Below are positions 52,813-60,936 of a stretch of DNA of 64,000 nucleotides, piece by piece; position 1 is the first letter of the stretch, and the number at the start of each line of letters is the position of its first letter. The stretch is from Aldehydirespirator sp965203635. Lineage in GTDB: Bacteria; Actinomycetota; Acidimicrobiia; Acidimicrobiales; Aldehydirespiratoraceae. The stretch is taken from contig OZ241903.1 in NCBI GenBank assembly GCA_965203635.1, positions 2,852,001 to 2,916,000 of the forward strand. Reading direction: 5' to 3'. The translations under genes were made by a program, and so were the position numbers. The notes beneath the pieces were generated by a model. The model saw nothing but the letters and a program-made list of their open reading frames with translations. It made no database searches and was not told the origin of the DNA.

Positions 52813-55062
52813 GTGTCTTGGTGGCGGAGGCTCGACGCGGGCCGTATCGCGATTTTGGCGGTGTTGGTGCTGGGAGTGGCCGCGTTCTTGACCCGGGGCC
52901 AGTGGCTCGGAACCGTCGAGACTGCCGTGGATGTGGCCGTAGACGCGGTGGACATCGCAGTGGACGGGGAGATCGAGGAGGATCTGGTGACCGGCGGTGA
53001 GGTGGTCGCTCCCCCGGTGGTGGACGTTGAGGACCCCGAGGACTTCGACGTCGAGACCGAGCGGCTGTACCGGATCGTGCCCGGGGCCGGATCCCGGGCC
53101 GGCTACCACGTCGAGGAACGCCTCGGCGGGCTGTCACGCACCACGGTGGGCACCACCGACGTCATGGCCGGCGAGATCGCGGTGAACCTCGTCGATCTCG
53201 CCGCCAGCCGGGTCGGCGAGATCGTCGTGAACGTGGAGATGTTCCAGTCCGACTCCGTCCTGCGGGACAAGCGCATCCGCCACGACTTCCTGGAGTCGAG
53301 CCACTGGCCCTTCGTGCGGTTCCGGCCTTCGCAGATCGAAGGGCTCGACGCCGACTTCGCCGACGGCCTGTCCTACGAGATCGCCATCAGCGGCGAACTC
53401 ACCGTCAAGGAGACGACCCGCACCGAGACCTTCGCCGGCACCGTCACCGTCACCCCCGACGCCCTTGTCGCGACGATGTCGACCACCGTGCTGACCAGCC
53501 ACTACGACGTGGGCCCCATCAACATCGCCCGCCTCGTCCACACCTCCGACGAGGTGATCCTGACCTTCGAGCTGGTCGCCGACCGCGTCGAGTTCGGCTC
53601 GGAGCCGACCGGCGACCTGCGCCGTGAGATCCCGGCAACCGAGTTCGCCAGCGGCCGGTTCGCGGCCACGGTGCAGCCCATCCTCGAGACACGCTGCGTG
53701 AGCTGCCACACCTCGAACGGCCCGGCCTGGACCACCCTCGCCCTCGACACGGCCGGCGACGCGGCCGCCATCGCCGACGACATCGCCTTCGTCACCGGGA
53801 TCAGCTTCATGCCCCCGTGGCTGCCCTCGGACCTGAGCCCGGAGTTCGTGCACGACTGGTCGCTCAGCGACGCCGAGATAGCAGCCATCAAGGCGTGGGC
53901 CGACGCCGGCGGCGGCCTCGACGTGCGGCCCGACACCCCGCTGGTGGCCCGCGCCCAGGCCATCATCCCGGTGGACGAGGATCAGAAGATCGGGCCCCGC
54001 GACGGCCTGTACACCGGCTACTCGCGCCCCGACGGGTGGCCGGTCAAGAAGGACGACTACCGCTGCCAGGTCCACGAAGTAGCCGACCCCGAGGGCGACG
54101 GCAACTGGGTCAAGGGCTTCGAGTTCCGGCCCGATCAGGTGGAGGTGGTGCACCACGCCATCGTGTACCGGGTTCCGGCTGCGGCCGCGGAGGAGGTTGC
54201 GTCCAGGATCGAGGCCGAGGACCGCATCGAGGCGGCCCAGGGCTTCTCCGACGAGCCGGGCTGGACCTGCTTCGGGCTGTCGGGGCTCAACACCCAGGGC
54301 GTCTACTCGATCCAGGGCTGGGCGCCGGGACAGTCACCGACCATCTACCCCGAGGGGTACGGCATCTACCTGTCGCCCGGCGACATGATCGTCAACCAGA
54401 TCCACTACCACTACGACCACGACACTCCGGCCGACGGCTCGTGGATCATCCTCGACACCGCCACCAACGCCGAGGTGGCCGCGGGCATGACCCACATCAC
54501 CGGCAACGAATACCTCACCCCGGCCGAGGTCCCCTGCACGCCCGCGGAGGCCGAGGTGGCCGCCGAGCGGGCCGCCGCCATCAACGGCTACGTCAACCTG
54601 TGCGAGCGGTCCAACGTGCTCGACGAGATCGGCGAGAAGTACGACGCCTTCGCCCCGCTCATCCCCGGCTTGCTGCTGGCGCAGTGCGGCGGCACCGTCG
54701 ACGACTACGACGACCTCGACGGCAGCATCGGCTACAGCTCCTGCGACCTGCCGGCCCGAGACACCGGCACCATCCACACCGTGCTGGGCCACATGCACGA
54801 GTTCGGCGCGGCCTACCGGATGACGCTGCATCCCGACACGCCCCAGGAGCGGATCCTGCTCGACATCCCGGTGTGGGACTTCGAGTGGCAGCTCAACTAC
54901 GAGCCGGTGGAGGAGATCCGCATCGAGCGAGGCGACACGGTGCGCTTCGAGTGCTGGTGGGACCGCACCCTGCAGTTCATGCCCGAGCCCCGTTACATCA
55001 CCTGGAACGAGGGCACCGTCGACGAGATGTGCTTCTCCAGCATCGCGGTGATCCCGGACTGA
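52813..55062 (+). CDS. YceI / cytochrome c / copper-monooxygenase-like fusion protein
   Basis: A 749-residue membrane-anchored protein. A helix at about 11-27 (IAILAVLVLGVAAFLT) serves as anchor. Residues about 85-255 resemble a YceI lipocalin-like domain (GEIAVNLVDLAASRVGEI, FVRFRPSQIEG). A cytochrome c heme site CVSCH is at 295-299, in a VQPILETRC segment typical of cytochrome c domains fused to such proteins. The last 350 residues have His-rich motifs of a type II copper monooxygenase (VVHHAIVYRV, NQIHYHYDHD, LGHMHEFGAAYRM). The domains suggest an extracytoplasmic oxidase that passes electrons through heme; no substrate can be named. GTG start. Confidence 0.78.
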   Translation: MSWWRRLDAGRIAILAVLVLGVAAFLTRGQWLGTVETAVDVAVDAVDIAVDGEIEEDLVTGGEVVAPPVVDVEDPEDFDVETERLYRIVPGAGSRAGYHVEERLGGLSRTTVGTTDVMAGEIAVNLVDLAASRVGEIVVNVEMFQSDSVLRDKRIRHDFLESSHWPFVRFRPSQIEGLDADFADGLSYEIAISGELTVKETTRTETFAGTVTVTPDALVATMSTTVLTSHYDVGPINIARLVHTSDEVILTFELVADRVEFGSEPTGDLRREIPATEFASGRFAATVQPILETRCVSCHTSNGPAWTTLALDTAGDAAAIADDIAFVTGISFMPPWLPSDLSPEFVHDWSLSDAEIAAIKAWADAGGGLDVRPDTPLVARAQAIIPVDEDQKIGPRDGLYTGYSRPDGWPVKKDDYRCQVHEVADPEGDGNWVKGFEFRPDQVEVVHHAIVYRVPAAAAEEVASRIEAEDRIEAAQGFSDEPGWTCFGLSGLNTQGVYSIQGWAPGQSPTIYPEGYGIYLSPGDMIVNQIHYHYDHDTPADGSWIILDTATNAEVAAGMTHITGNEYLTPAEVPCTPAEAEVAAERAAAINGYVNLCERSNVLDEIGEKYDAFAPLIPGLLLAQCGGTVDDYDDLDGSIGYSSCDLPARDTGTIHTVLGHMHEFGAAYRMTLHPDTPQERILLDIPVWDFEWQLNYEPVEEIRIERGDTVRFECWWDRTLQFMPEPRYITWNEGTVDEMCFSSIAVIPD

Positions 55063-55119
55063 CGATCCGCCGTGCCGCCGGCGGCTGTCCGCTGCGGTGC
55101 TCCCGGCTACGGTCCTGTC

Positions 55120-56922
55120 GTGAGGCTGCGAAGGGCAGCTCTCGCGGCGGGTGCACTCGTGCTGGTGGCCGCCGCGTGCTCGAATGACGGCACCGCAGAG
55201 CCCGATCCCCCCGGCGCCGAAGCGGACGCTCACGCCGGGTCCGGCGACGGGCCGCACCCGCCGGAGCACCTCGGCCCGGGTCGGTTCGCCACGGTGGCCG
55301 CAGGCAGCCGCCACACCTGCGCTCTGCGCACCGACGGCACGGTGGTGTGCTGGGGCGCCAACAACAGCGACCAGATCGACGCGCCCGCAGGCACGTTCAC
55401 CGCCTTGTCCGCAGGCCGGCGGCACACTTGCGGGCTGCGAAGCGACGGCACCATCGAGTGCTGGGGCCTGGACTTCCTGGAGCTGCTGCGGGCTCCCGGC
55501 GGGCACTTCGTGGCGATTGCCGTGGGCGACAGCCACTCCTGCGCAGTGCGGGTCGACGGCGACATCCAATGCTGGGGCAGTACCAAGACCGAGGCTGTCA
55601 CCGCGCCCGGCGGCCACTACCTTGCCGTCGCGGCCGGTTTCGGGCACTCCTGCGTGCTGCGGGGCAACGGAGGGATCCGATGCTGGGGCGACAACCACTG
55701 GGGCCAGACCGACGCCCCGGCCGGGCAGTTCGTGTCGATCTCCGCGGGCGGCGACCAGTCCTGCGGCCTGCGGGCCGACGGCACCGCCGAGTGCTGGGGT
55801 CGCAGCTTCACCGGCGAGGGGAACGCCCCCGGCGGCCGGTACAACATGATCGACACCGGCGGGCGCCACTCCTGCGGGCTGCGCACCGACGGCACGCTCG
55901 ACTGCTGGGGCGCCGACCACTGGGGGCAGACCGACACGCCCGAGGGCCGGTTCCGGTCGGTGTCCACCGGCTGGGACCACTCCTGCGCGACACGTCTCGA
56001 CGGCGACATCGAGTGCTGGGGCCGGCGCTTCGCCACCCGGCTGGATGTGCCGTCGGGCGCGTTCAGCGCAGTGGCGACCGGCGACGAGCACGGCTGCGCG
56101 ATACGGCTGGACGGCACCGTCGAGTGCTGGGGCGAGAACGGCCTAGGCCAGGCCGACGCCCCCGGCGGGCAGTTCGCACGGATCGCGGCAGGAACCAGCT
56201 TCTCCTGCGGCTTGCGCACCGGCGGAGCCGTCGAATGCTGGGGCGTTGGTCCTCCGAGCTCGCCGGAGCAGGTCCGAGCGACGATCGAGCGCGTCCTCGC
56301 CTCCGTGGGGCATCCCCCCGACCGGGCTTCCGGCGCGTTCGGAGCGGTCCAGGCCGGGGGTGGTCAGGCTTGCGTGCTGGACGCGGGCGGCATGGCGCTG
56401 TGCTGGAGCAACCTGCAAGCGTCGAGCGACAGCGCCCCCGTCCTCGTGCTGGGAGGAATCGGAGGACTCGACCGGCCCCTCACCCTGCTGGCGGTCGGCA
56501 ACCGCCGCGCCTGCGGGCTCCGCACCGGCGGCACCATCGAGTGCTGGGGATCCCGGGGGGACGCCTGGGGCCCCGAACCCGCCGGGAGCTTCCACGACGT
56601 AGCCGTGAGCACGAGCCACGCCTGCGCCATCCGCACCGACGGCACCATCGAGTGCTGGGGCCTCGACCGCGGGGGGCTCCTCGACGCCCCCGGCGGCACG
56701 TTCAGCTCCGTCTCGGCCTCCCGAAACCACACGTGCGCGGTGCGGGCCGACGGTGCCGTCGAGTGCTGGGGCCTGGACTATGCGGGACTCCTCGACGCCC
56801 CCGACGGGCGGTTCACGGCAGTCTCCGCGAGCCCGAGCCACTCCTGCGCCATCCGCACCGACAGCGCCATCGAGTGCTGGGGGACGTTCCGCCCCCGTCC
56901 CGCCGGCGTGACCTTCCATTGA
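55120..56922 (+). CDS. Lipoprotein with 14 RCC1-type repeats, paralogue 3
   Basis: A 600-residue protein. The signal LRRAALAAGALVLVAAAC ends at a lipobox Cys. The 14 RCC1-type repeats run from CALRTDGTVVCWG to CAIRTDSAIECWG, each with the Cys pair. A long insert lies between repeats 9 and 10 (SPEQVRATIERVLASVGHP) and another before 11 (SSDSAPVLVLGGIGGL). GTG 55120 is preferred over GTG 55072 because it puts a compact signal peptide at the N-terminus. The gene is separated from paralogue 2 by the monooxygenase-like gene, which suggests an ordered functional group. Confidence 0.87.
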   Translation: MRLRRAALAAGALVLVAAACSNDGTAEPDPPGAEADAHAGSGDGPHPPEHLGPGRFATVAAGSRHTCALRTDGTVVCWGANNSDQIDAPAGTFTALSAGRRHTCGLRSDGTIECWGLDFLELLRAPGGHFVAIAVGDSHSCAVRVDGDIQCWGSTKTEAVTAPGGHYLAVAAGFGHSCVLRGNGGIRCWGDNHWGQTDAPAGQFVSISAGGDQSCGLRADGTAECWGRSFTGEGNAPGGRYNMIDTGGRHSCGLRTDGTLDCWGADHWGQTDTPEGRFRSVSTGWDHSCATRLDGDIECWGRRFATRLDVPSGAFSAVATGDEHGCAIRLDGTVECWGENGLGQADAPGGQFARIAAGTSFSCGLRTGGAVECWGVGPPSSPEQVRATIERVLASVGHPPDRASGAFGAVQAGGGQACVLDAGGMALCWSNLQASSDSAPVLVLGGIGGLDRPLTLLAVGNRRACGLRTGGTIECWGSRGDAWGPEPAGSFHDVAVSTSHACAIRTDGTIECWGLDRGGLLDAPGGTFSSVSASRNHTCAVRADGAVECWGLDYAGLLDAPDGRFTAVSASPSHSCAIRTDSAIECWGTFRPRPAGVTFH

Positions 56923-56994
56923 CCGGGCGCCACCCGGCCAGTGGCATCCGGTAACAATGCTGGGAACCGCGAGAGCGTTCGGAGGACTGTTGGG

Positions 56995-57873
56995 ATGACT
57001 AGCCCGCTAGTGGGGGCGGTGGAGGCCGGCGGGACCAAGTTCCGGTGCGCGGTGGTGTCGTCGGACTTGACGATCGTCGACTCCCGCCATGTGCTGACCA
57101 CGGACCCCGACACGACGCTGGCAGCCGTTGCGGAGTTCTTCGAGCGGTCCGGGCCGGTGTCTGCGCTGGGGATCGCCTCGTTTGGGCCGGTCGATCTTGA
57201 TCCCGACTCCTCTGGCTACGGGTCGATCGCGGCCACGCCGAAACCTGGGTGGTCGGGCGTCCCGATCCTGAGCCGGCTCTCGAAGGCCCTCGGGGCGCCG
57301 GCCGGCATCCAGACCGATGTGGAGGCGGCCGCGGTGGCCGAGCAGGCCTTGGGGCCCGAGCCCAGGCCGCGGCGGCTCGCCTACGTCACCGTCGGCACCG
57401 GGATAGGCGCCGCGGTCGCGGTGGACGGCCTGCCATGGCGGGGGCGACACCACAGCGAGCTGGGGCATATCCCGGTTCGCCGCGTGGCGGGCGACAACTA
57501 TCCGGGCCGCTGCCCGTTCCACCGCGACTGCCTGGAGGGCATGGCCTGCGGACCGGCCATGGCCGAGCGTTGGGGCATCGACCCGTCCGACGCCGGCGGG
57601 CGCGACGACATCTGGCAGTTGGAGGCCGCCTATCTGGCCCAGCTCGTGCGGGTGCTCGCCTATTCGTTCGGCCCCGACCGGGTCGTGTTCGGCGGCGGGG
57701 TCGGCAGCCGGCCCGGTCTGGCCGAGATGATCCATACCAAGAGCCGCGAAGAACTCGGCGGCTACGCCGACTACACCGCCGACCATGACACGTTCGTGAC
57801 CGCCCCCGCACTGGGCAACGACTCCGGCCTCCTGGGCGCCGCCCTCCTCGCCCGATCGCTTCAGGACGGCTGA
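56995..57873 (+). CDS. ROK-family sugar kinase
   Basis: A 292-residue protein. The phosphate-binding motif is GAVEAGGTKFRCAV; GIASFGPVDLD and YVTVGTGIGAAVAVDG are conserved. The ROK zinc site appears as HSELGHIPVRR with CPFHRDCLEGMACGPA, typical of fructokinase-like members. It phosphorylates a hexose or related sugar. ATG 56995 follows GGAGGA. Convergent with the next gene. Confidence 0.9.
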   Translation: MTSPLVGAVEAGGTKFRCAVVSSDLTIVDSRHVLTTDPDTTLAAVAEFFERSGPVSALGIASFGPVDLDPDSSGYGSIAATPKPGWSGVPILSRLSKALGAPAGIQTDVEAAAVAEQALGPEPRPRRLAYVTVGTGIGAAVAVDGLPWRGRHHSELGHIPVRRVAGDNYPGRCPFHRDCLEGMACGPAMAERWGIDPSDAGGRDDIWQLEAAYLAQLVRVLAYSFGPDRVVFGGGVGSRPGLAEMIHTKSREELGGYADYTADHDTFVTAPALGNDSGLLGAALLARSLQDG

Positions 57874-57883
57874 CGCTCGGCCT

Positions 57884-59002
57884 CTAGGGGGCGGCGATAA
57901 GGCGGCCCAGGTCGGCCAACTGCTCCTCGGCGTGGCCGAGGGTGAGCTCCATGTGGCGGGCGGCCAGGAAGTGGCGGTGCAGGGGATAGTCGCGGTCGAC
58001 CCCGACCCCGCCGTGGACGTGGACCGCGGCGTGCACCACCCGGAAGCCGCCCTCGCAGGCCCAGTACTTGGCTATGGCGATCTCGCGGTCGGCGGGCAGG
58101 CCGGCCGACAGGCGCCACGCGGCCTGGTAGGCGGTCAGCCAGATGGCCTCGGCGTCGATGTAGGAGTCGCCCGCCCGCTGGCTCACCGCCTGGAAGGTGG
58201 CGATCGGGCGGTCGAACTGGTGGCGCTGCTTGGTGTAGTCGGCAGCCAGTTCGATGGCGGCCCGGGCCGCGCCGGACATCGTCATGCACAGCCCGACATT
58301 GGCGTGCCGCTCGATGAACCGCACGATCTCGGTGCCGTCGACTGTGCCTGCACCGAGCAGAGCGCCGGCGTCCACGGGCACGCCCGACAGCTCGAAGCGG
58401 GCCTCGGGACGGCCCGTCGTCACCCCCACCGGGATGCGCTCCAGGCCCTCGGCGCCTGTCGGCACGATGAACACGCCCACTGCCCCGTCGTCGAGACGGG
58501 CGGGCACCAGCGAGACGTCGGCGTCCAGGCCGCCCGCGACCAGCACCTTGGTGCCGTCGAGAACGAACCCGCCGTTGTGTGAGCGGGCCGCCGTCGTCGG
58601 CTCGACGGGAGCGGTCCCGTCCTCGGCCAGCGCCGCGCAGGCCAACACCGAGCCATCGGCCATTCCGGGAAGCCAGGCCTCCCGCTGATCCTCGGTGCCG
58701 AAGGCGGCCACCGGCATGGCCCCCATCACCGCGGTGGTCAGCAGCGGCACCGGCGAAGCCCGCCGGCCGACCTCCTCCAACGCCACCGCGGTGGCCAGGA
58801 AGCCGAGGCCGAGCCCGCCGTGGGCCTCCGGGATCGACGCACCCACCACTCCGGTGGCGGCCAGCGCGGCCCACGCCTTGCGGTCCACGTGGTCACCCGC
58901 GGCGGCCAGAGCCTTGAGGCGCTCATGCGACGACATGTCGTCGAGCACCTGCGCGGCCAGGTCCCGGATGGCCTGCTCTTCCTCGCCCAGCTCAAAGTCC
59001 AC
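57884..59002 (-). CDS. Acyl-CoA dehydrogenase
   Basis: A 372-residue protein. It starts MDFELGEEEQAIRDLAAQVL, contains GVVGASIPEAHGGLGLGFLA and VLDGTKVLVAGGLDADVSLV, and ends with VHGGVGVDRDYPLHRHFLAA. The FAD-binding middle is divergent like the other smaller members in the window. It lies 21 bp downstream of another acyl-CoA dehydrogenase on the same strand; such pairs can form heteromeric enzymes in steroid catabolism, but here that is inference. Confidence 0.9.
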   Translation of the reverse strand: MDFELGEEEQAIRDLAAQVLDDMSSHERLKALAAAGDHVDRKAWAALAATGVVGASIPEAHGGLGLGFLATAVALEEVGRRASPVPLLTTAVMGAMPVAAFGTEDQREAWLPGMADGSVLACAALAEDGTAPVEPTTAARSHNGGFVLDGTKVLVAGGLDADVSLVPARLDDGAVGVFIVPTGAEGLERIPVGVTTGRPEARFELSGVPVDAGALLGAGTVDGTEIVRFIERHANVGLCMTMSGAARAAIELAADYTKQRHQFDRPIATFQAVSQRAGDSYIDAEAIWLTAYQAAWRLSAGLPADREIAIAKYWACEGGFRVVHAAVHVHGGVGVDRDYPLHRHFLAARHMELTLGHAEEQLADLGRLIAAP

Positions 59003-59023
59003 GGCTCGCCCCTCCCGTCCGTG

Positions 59024-60226
59024 CTAGCGGGAGGCTCGGGGGTAGCCCAGGCCGAACTGCGAGATCAGGTCGCGCTGCATCTCGTTGGTGCCGCCGCCGA
59101 AGGTGAGGATCACCGTCGAGCGGTACATCATCTCCAGCCGGGACAGGTACCCGGGCGAGCCCTCCACCACGTAGGCCCGCTGGCCGTACACCTGCATCAG
59201 CCTGCGGTAGGCGTCGACGTAGAACTCGGTGCCCGAAACCTTCACCGCCGAGGAGTCGGCCACGAAGGCGGCGACCGTGGCCATGTCGGGCTCGGCGCCG
59301 TCGATCCGGTTGGCCACCGTCCAGGCCACCTTCCAGTTGGCCAGGCGCAGGAACTCCAGCCGGGCGGCCACCTCGGCCAGGTTGCGCTGCACCCACGGCT
59401 CGTCGATCACGTAGGAGCCGTCGGCCCGCTTGGCCGACTTGGCCCACTCGACGCACTCCTCCAAGCGCTTGGTGACCATCCCCGACGAGCAGATCGTCAC
59501 CCGTTCCCGGTTGAGCTGGCTGGTGATGAGGCCCCAGCCCCGGTTCTCCTCGCCGATCAGGGTGGACGCCGGCACCCGGCAGTCGTCGAAGAAGGTGTGG
59601 TTGATGTTGTGCGACGACAGCAGGTCGAGGGGCTCGATGCTGATGCCGGGCGTGTCCATGGGGATGCAGAACAGCGAGATGCCCTTGTGCTTGGGGACCT
59701 CGGGGTCGGTGCGGGCCGCCAGCCAGATGTAGTCGGCGTCCTGCGCCAGCGACGTCCACGTCTTCTGGCCGTTGATCACATAGGTATCGCCGTCGCGCAC
59801 CGCCCGGGTGGTGAGCGAGGCCAGGTCGGTGCCGGCGTCGGGCTCGGAGTAGCCGATGCAGAAGGTGAGCTCGCCGCCGGCGATGCGGGGGAGGAAGAAG
59901 TCCTTCTGCTCGTCGGTGCCGTACTGCATGATGGTCGGGCCGACGGTGTTGATGGTCAGCATCGGGATGGGCGCGCCGAGCGCCACCGACTCGTCGAACA
60001 CGATGAACTGCTCCACCGCCGACATTCCGCGGCCGCCGTACTCGGTGGGCCAGCCGACCGCCAGCCAGCCGTCGGCCCCCATCTGGCGGACGATCCGGCG
60101 GTGCACCGGCCCGGTGCCGTCCTCGGCGCCCAACTCGGCCCGCACGTCGTCGGTGAGCAGGTCGGCGTAGTAGGCCCGAAGCTCGCCCCGCAGCGCCTCC
60201 TGCTCAGCCGTGTACCCGATGTGCAT
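59024..60226 (-). CDS. Acyl-CoA dehydrogenase
   Basis: A 400-residue protein with the complete family pattern: YTAEQEALRGELRAYYADLL, WPTEYGGRGMSAVEQ, GYSEPDAGTDLASLTTRA, NGQKTWTSLAQDADYIWLA and a C-terminal TFGGGTNEMQRDLISQFGLG. ATG 60226 gives a normal N-terminus. It is upstream of the 372-residue partner on the same strand and likely cotranscribed. Confidence 0.92.
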   Translation of the reverse strand: MHIGYTAEQEALRGELRAYYADLLTDDVRAELGAEDGTGPVHRRIVRQMGADGWLAVGWPTEYGGRGMSAVEQFIVFDESVALGAPIPMLTINTVGPTIMQYGTDEQKDFFLPRIAGGELTFCIGYSEPDAGTDLASLTTRAVRDGDTYVINGQKTWTSLAQDADYIWLAARTDPEVPKHKGISLFCIPMDTPGISIEPLDLLSSHNINHTFFDDCRVPASTLIGEENRGWGLITSQLNRERVTICSSGMVTKRLEECVEWAKSAKRADGSYVIDEPWVQRNLAEVAARLEFLRLANWKVAWTVANRIDGAEPDMATVAAFVADSSAVKVSGTEFYVDAYRRLMQVYGQRAYVVEGSPGYLSRLEMMYRSTVILTFGGGTNEMQRDLISQFGLGYPRASR

Positions 60227-60336
60227 CGCCCCTGCCCCGCACCCAAACAGTCCTGACCGAACGCTATCGGCATCTTCCACCGCCAGAGCGGCGGCTACTA
60301 CCGTTGGGAGCACCGACCGATCCACCCTCCAGAGCG

Positions 60337-60936
60337 ATGACGGTTACCGAGCCAGACCCACTCACGTTGTTCCCTCCGTTGCCCGGGCGCCGGTTCGACA
60401 TCATCTACGCCGACCCCCCCTGGGACTACAAGGGCCAGCTACAACACGCCGGCACGGGCAACGGCGACAGCGGCGGCGCAGTACGCCACTACCCGACCGT
60501 CCCGCTGCGAGCCCTGCGCCGGCTGCCGGTGCTCGACGTGGCGTCGGACAACGCACTGCTGTTCCTGTGGGCCACCAGCCCGCATCTGGACCAAGCCATC
60601 GACCTGGGCACGTCATGGGGCTTCAACTGGGCAACAGTGGCGTTCGTGTGGGACAAGTGCAAGGTCAACCCGGGCTTCTACACGATGTCACAGTGCGAGC
60701 TGTGCCTTGTCTTCAAGCACGGCAAGATCCCCTGGCCTCGCGGTGCCCGCAATGTGCGTCAACTGGTGCGCGAACCGCGGCGCGAGCACAGCCGCAAGCC
60801 TGACGAGGTGCGCCGCCGGATCGAGGCGATGTTCCCGGCCATGTCCAAGATCGAGCTGTTCGCCCGCACCCGTGTGCGCGGATGGCACTCGTGGGGCTTG
60901 GACGTCAACGCGAGTGAGACAGAGCCCTATTCGTAG
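60337..60936 (+). CDS. MT-A70-family adenine-N6 methyltransferase, orphan
   Basis: A 199-residue protein. The catalytic DPPW motif is in DIIYADPPWDYKG near residue 26. Further MT-A70 features are LFLWATSPHLDQAIDLG, ATVAFVWDKCK, QCELCLVFKHGKIPW and KPDEVRRRIEAMFPAM with a C-terminal WHSWGLDV. Bacterial and phage members methylate adenine in DNA; no restriction partner is adjacent. It overlaps the sulfatase gene end (convergent) by 10 bp. The gene lies among catabolic genes and may have been acquired from a phage. Confidence 0.88.
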   Translation: MTVTEPDPLTLFPPLPGRRFDIIYADPPWDYKGQLQHAGTGNGDSGGAVRHYPTVPLRALRRLPVLDVASDNALLFLWATSPHLDQAIDLGTSWGFNWATVAFVWDKCKVNPGFYTMSQCELCLVFKHGKIPWPRGARNVRQLVREPRREHSRKPDEVRRRIEAMFPAMSKIELFARTRVRGWHSWGLDVNASETEPYS

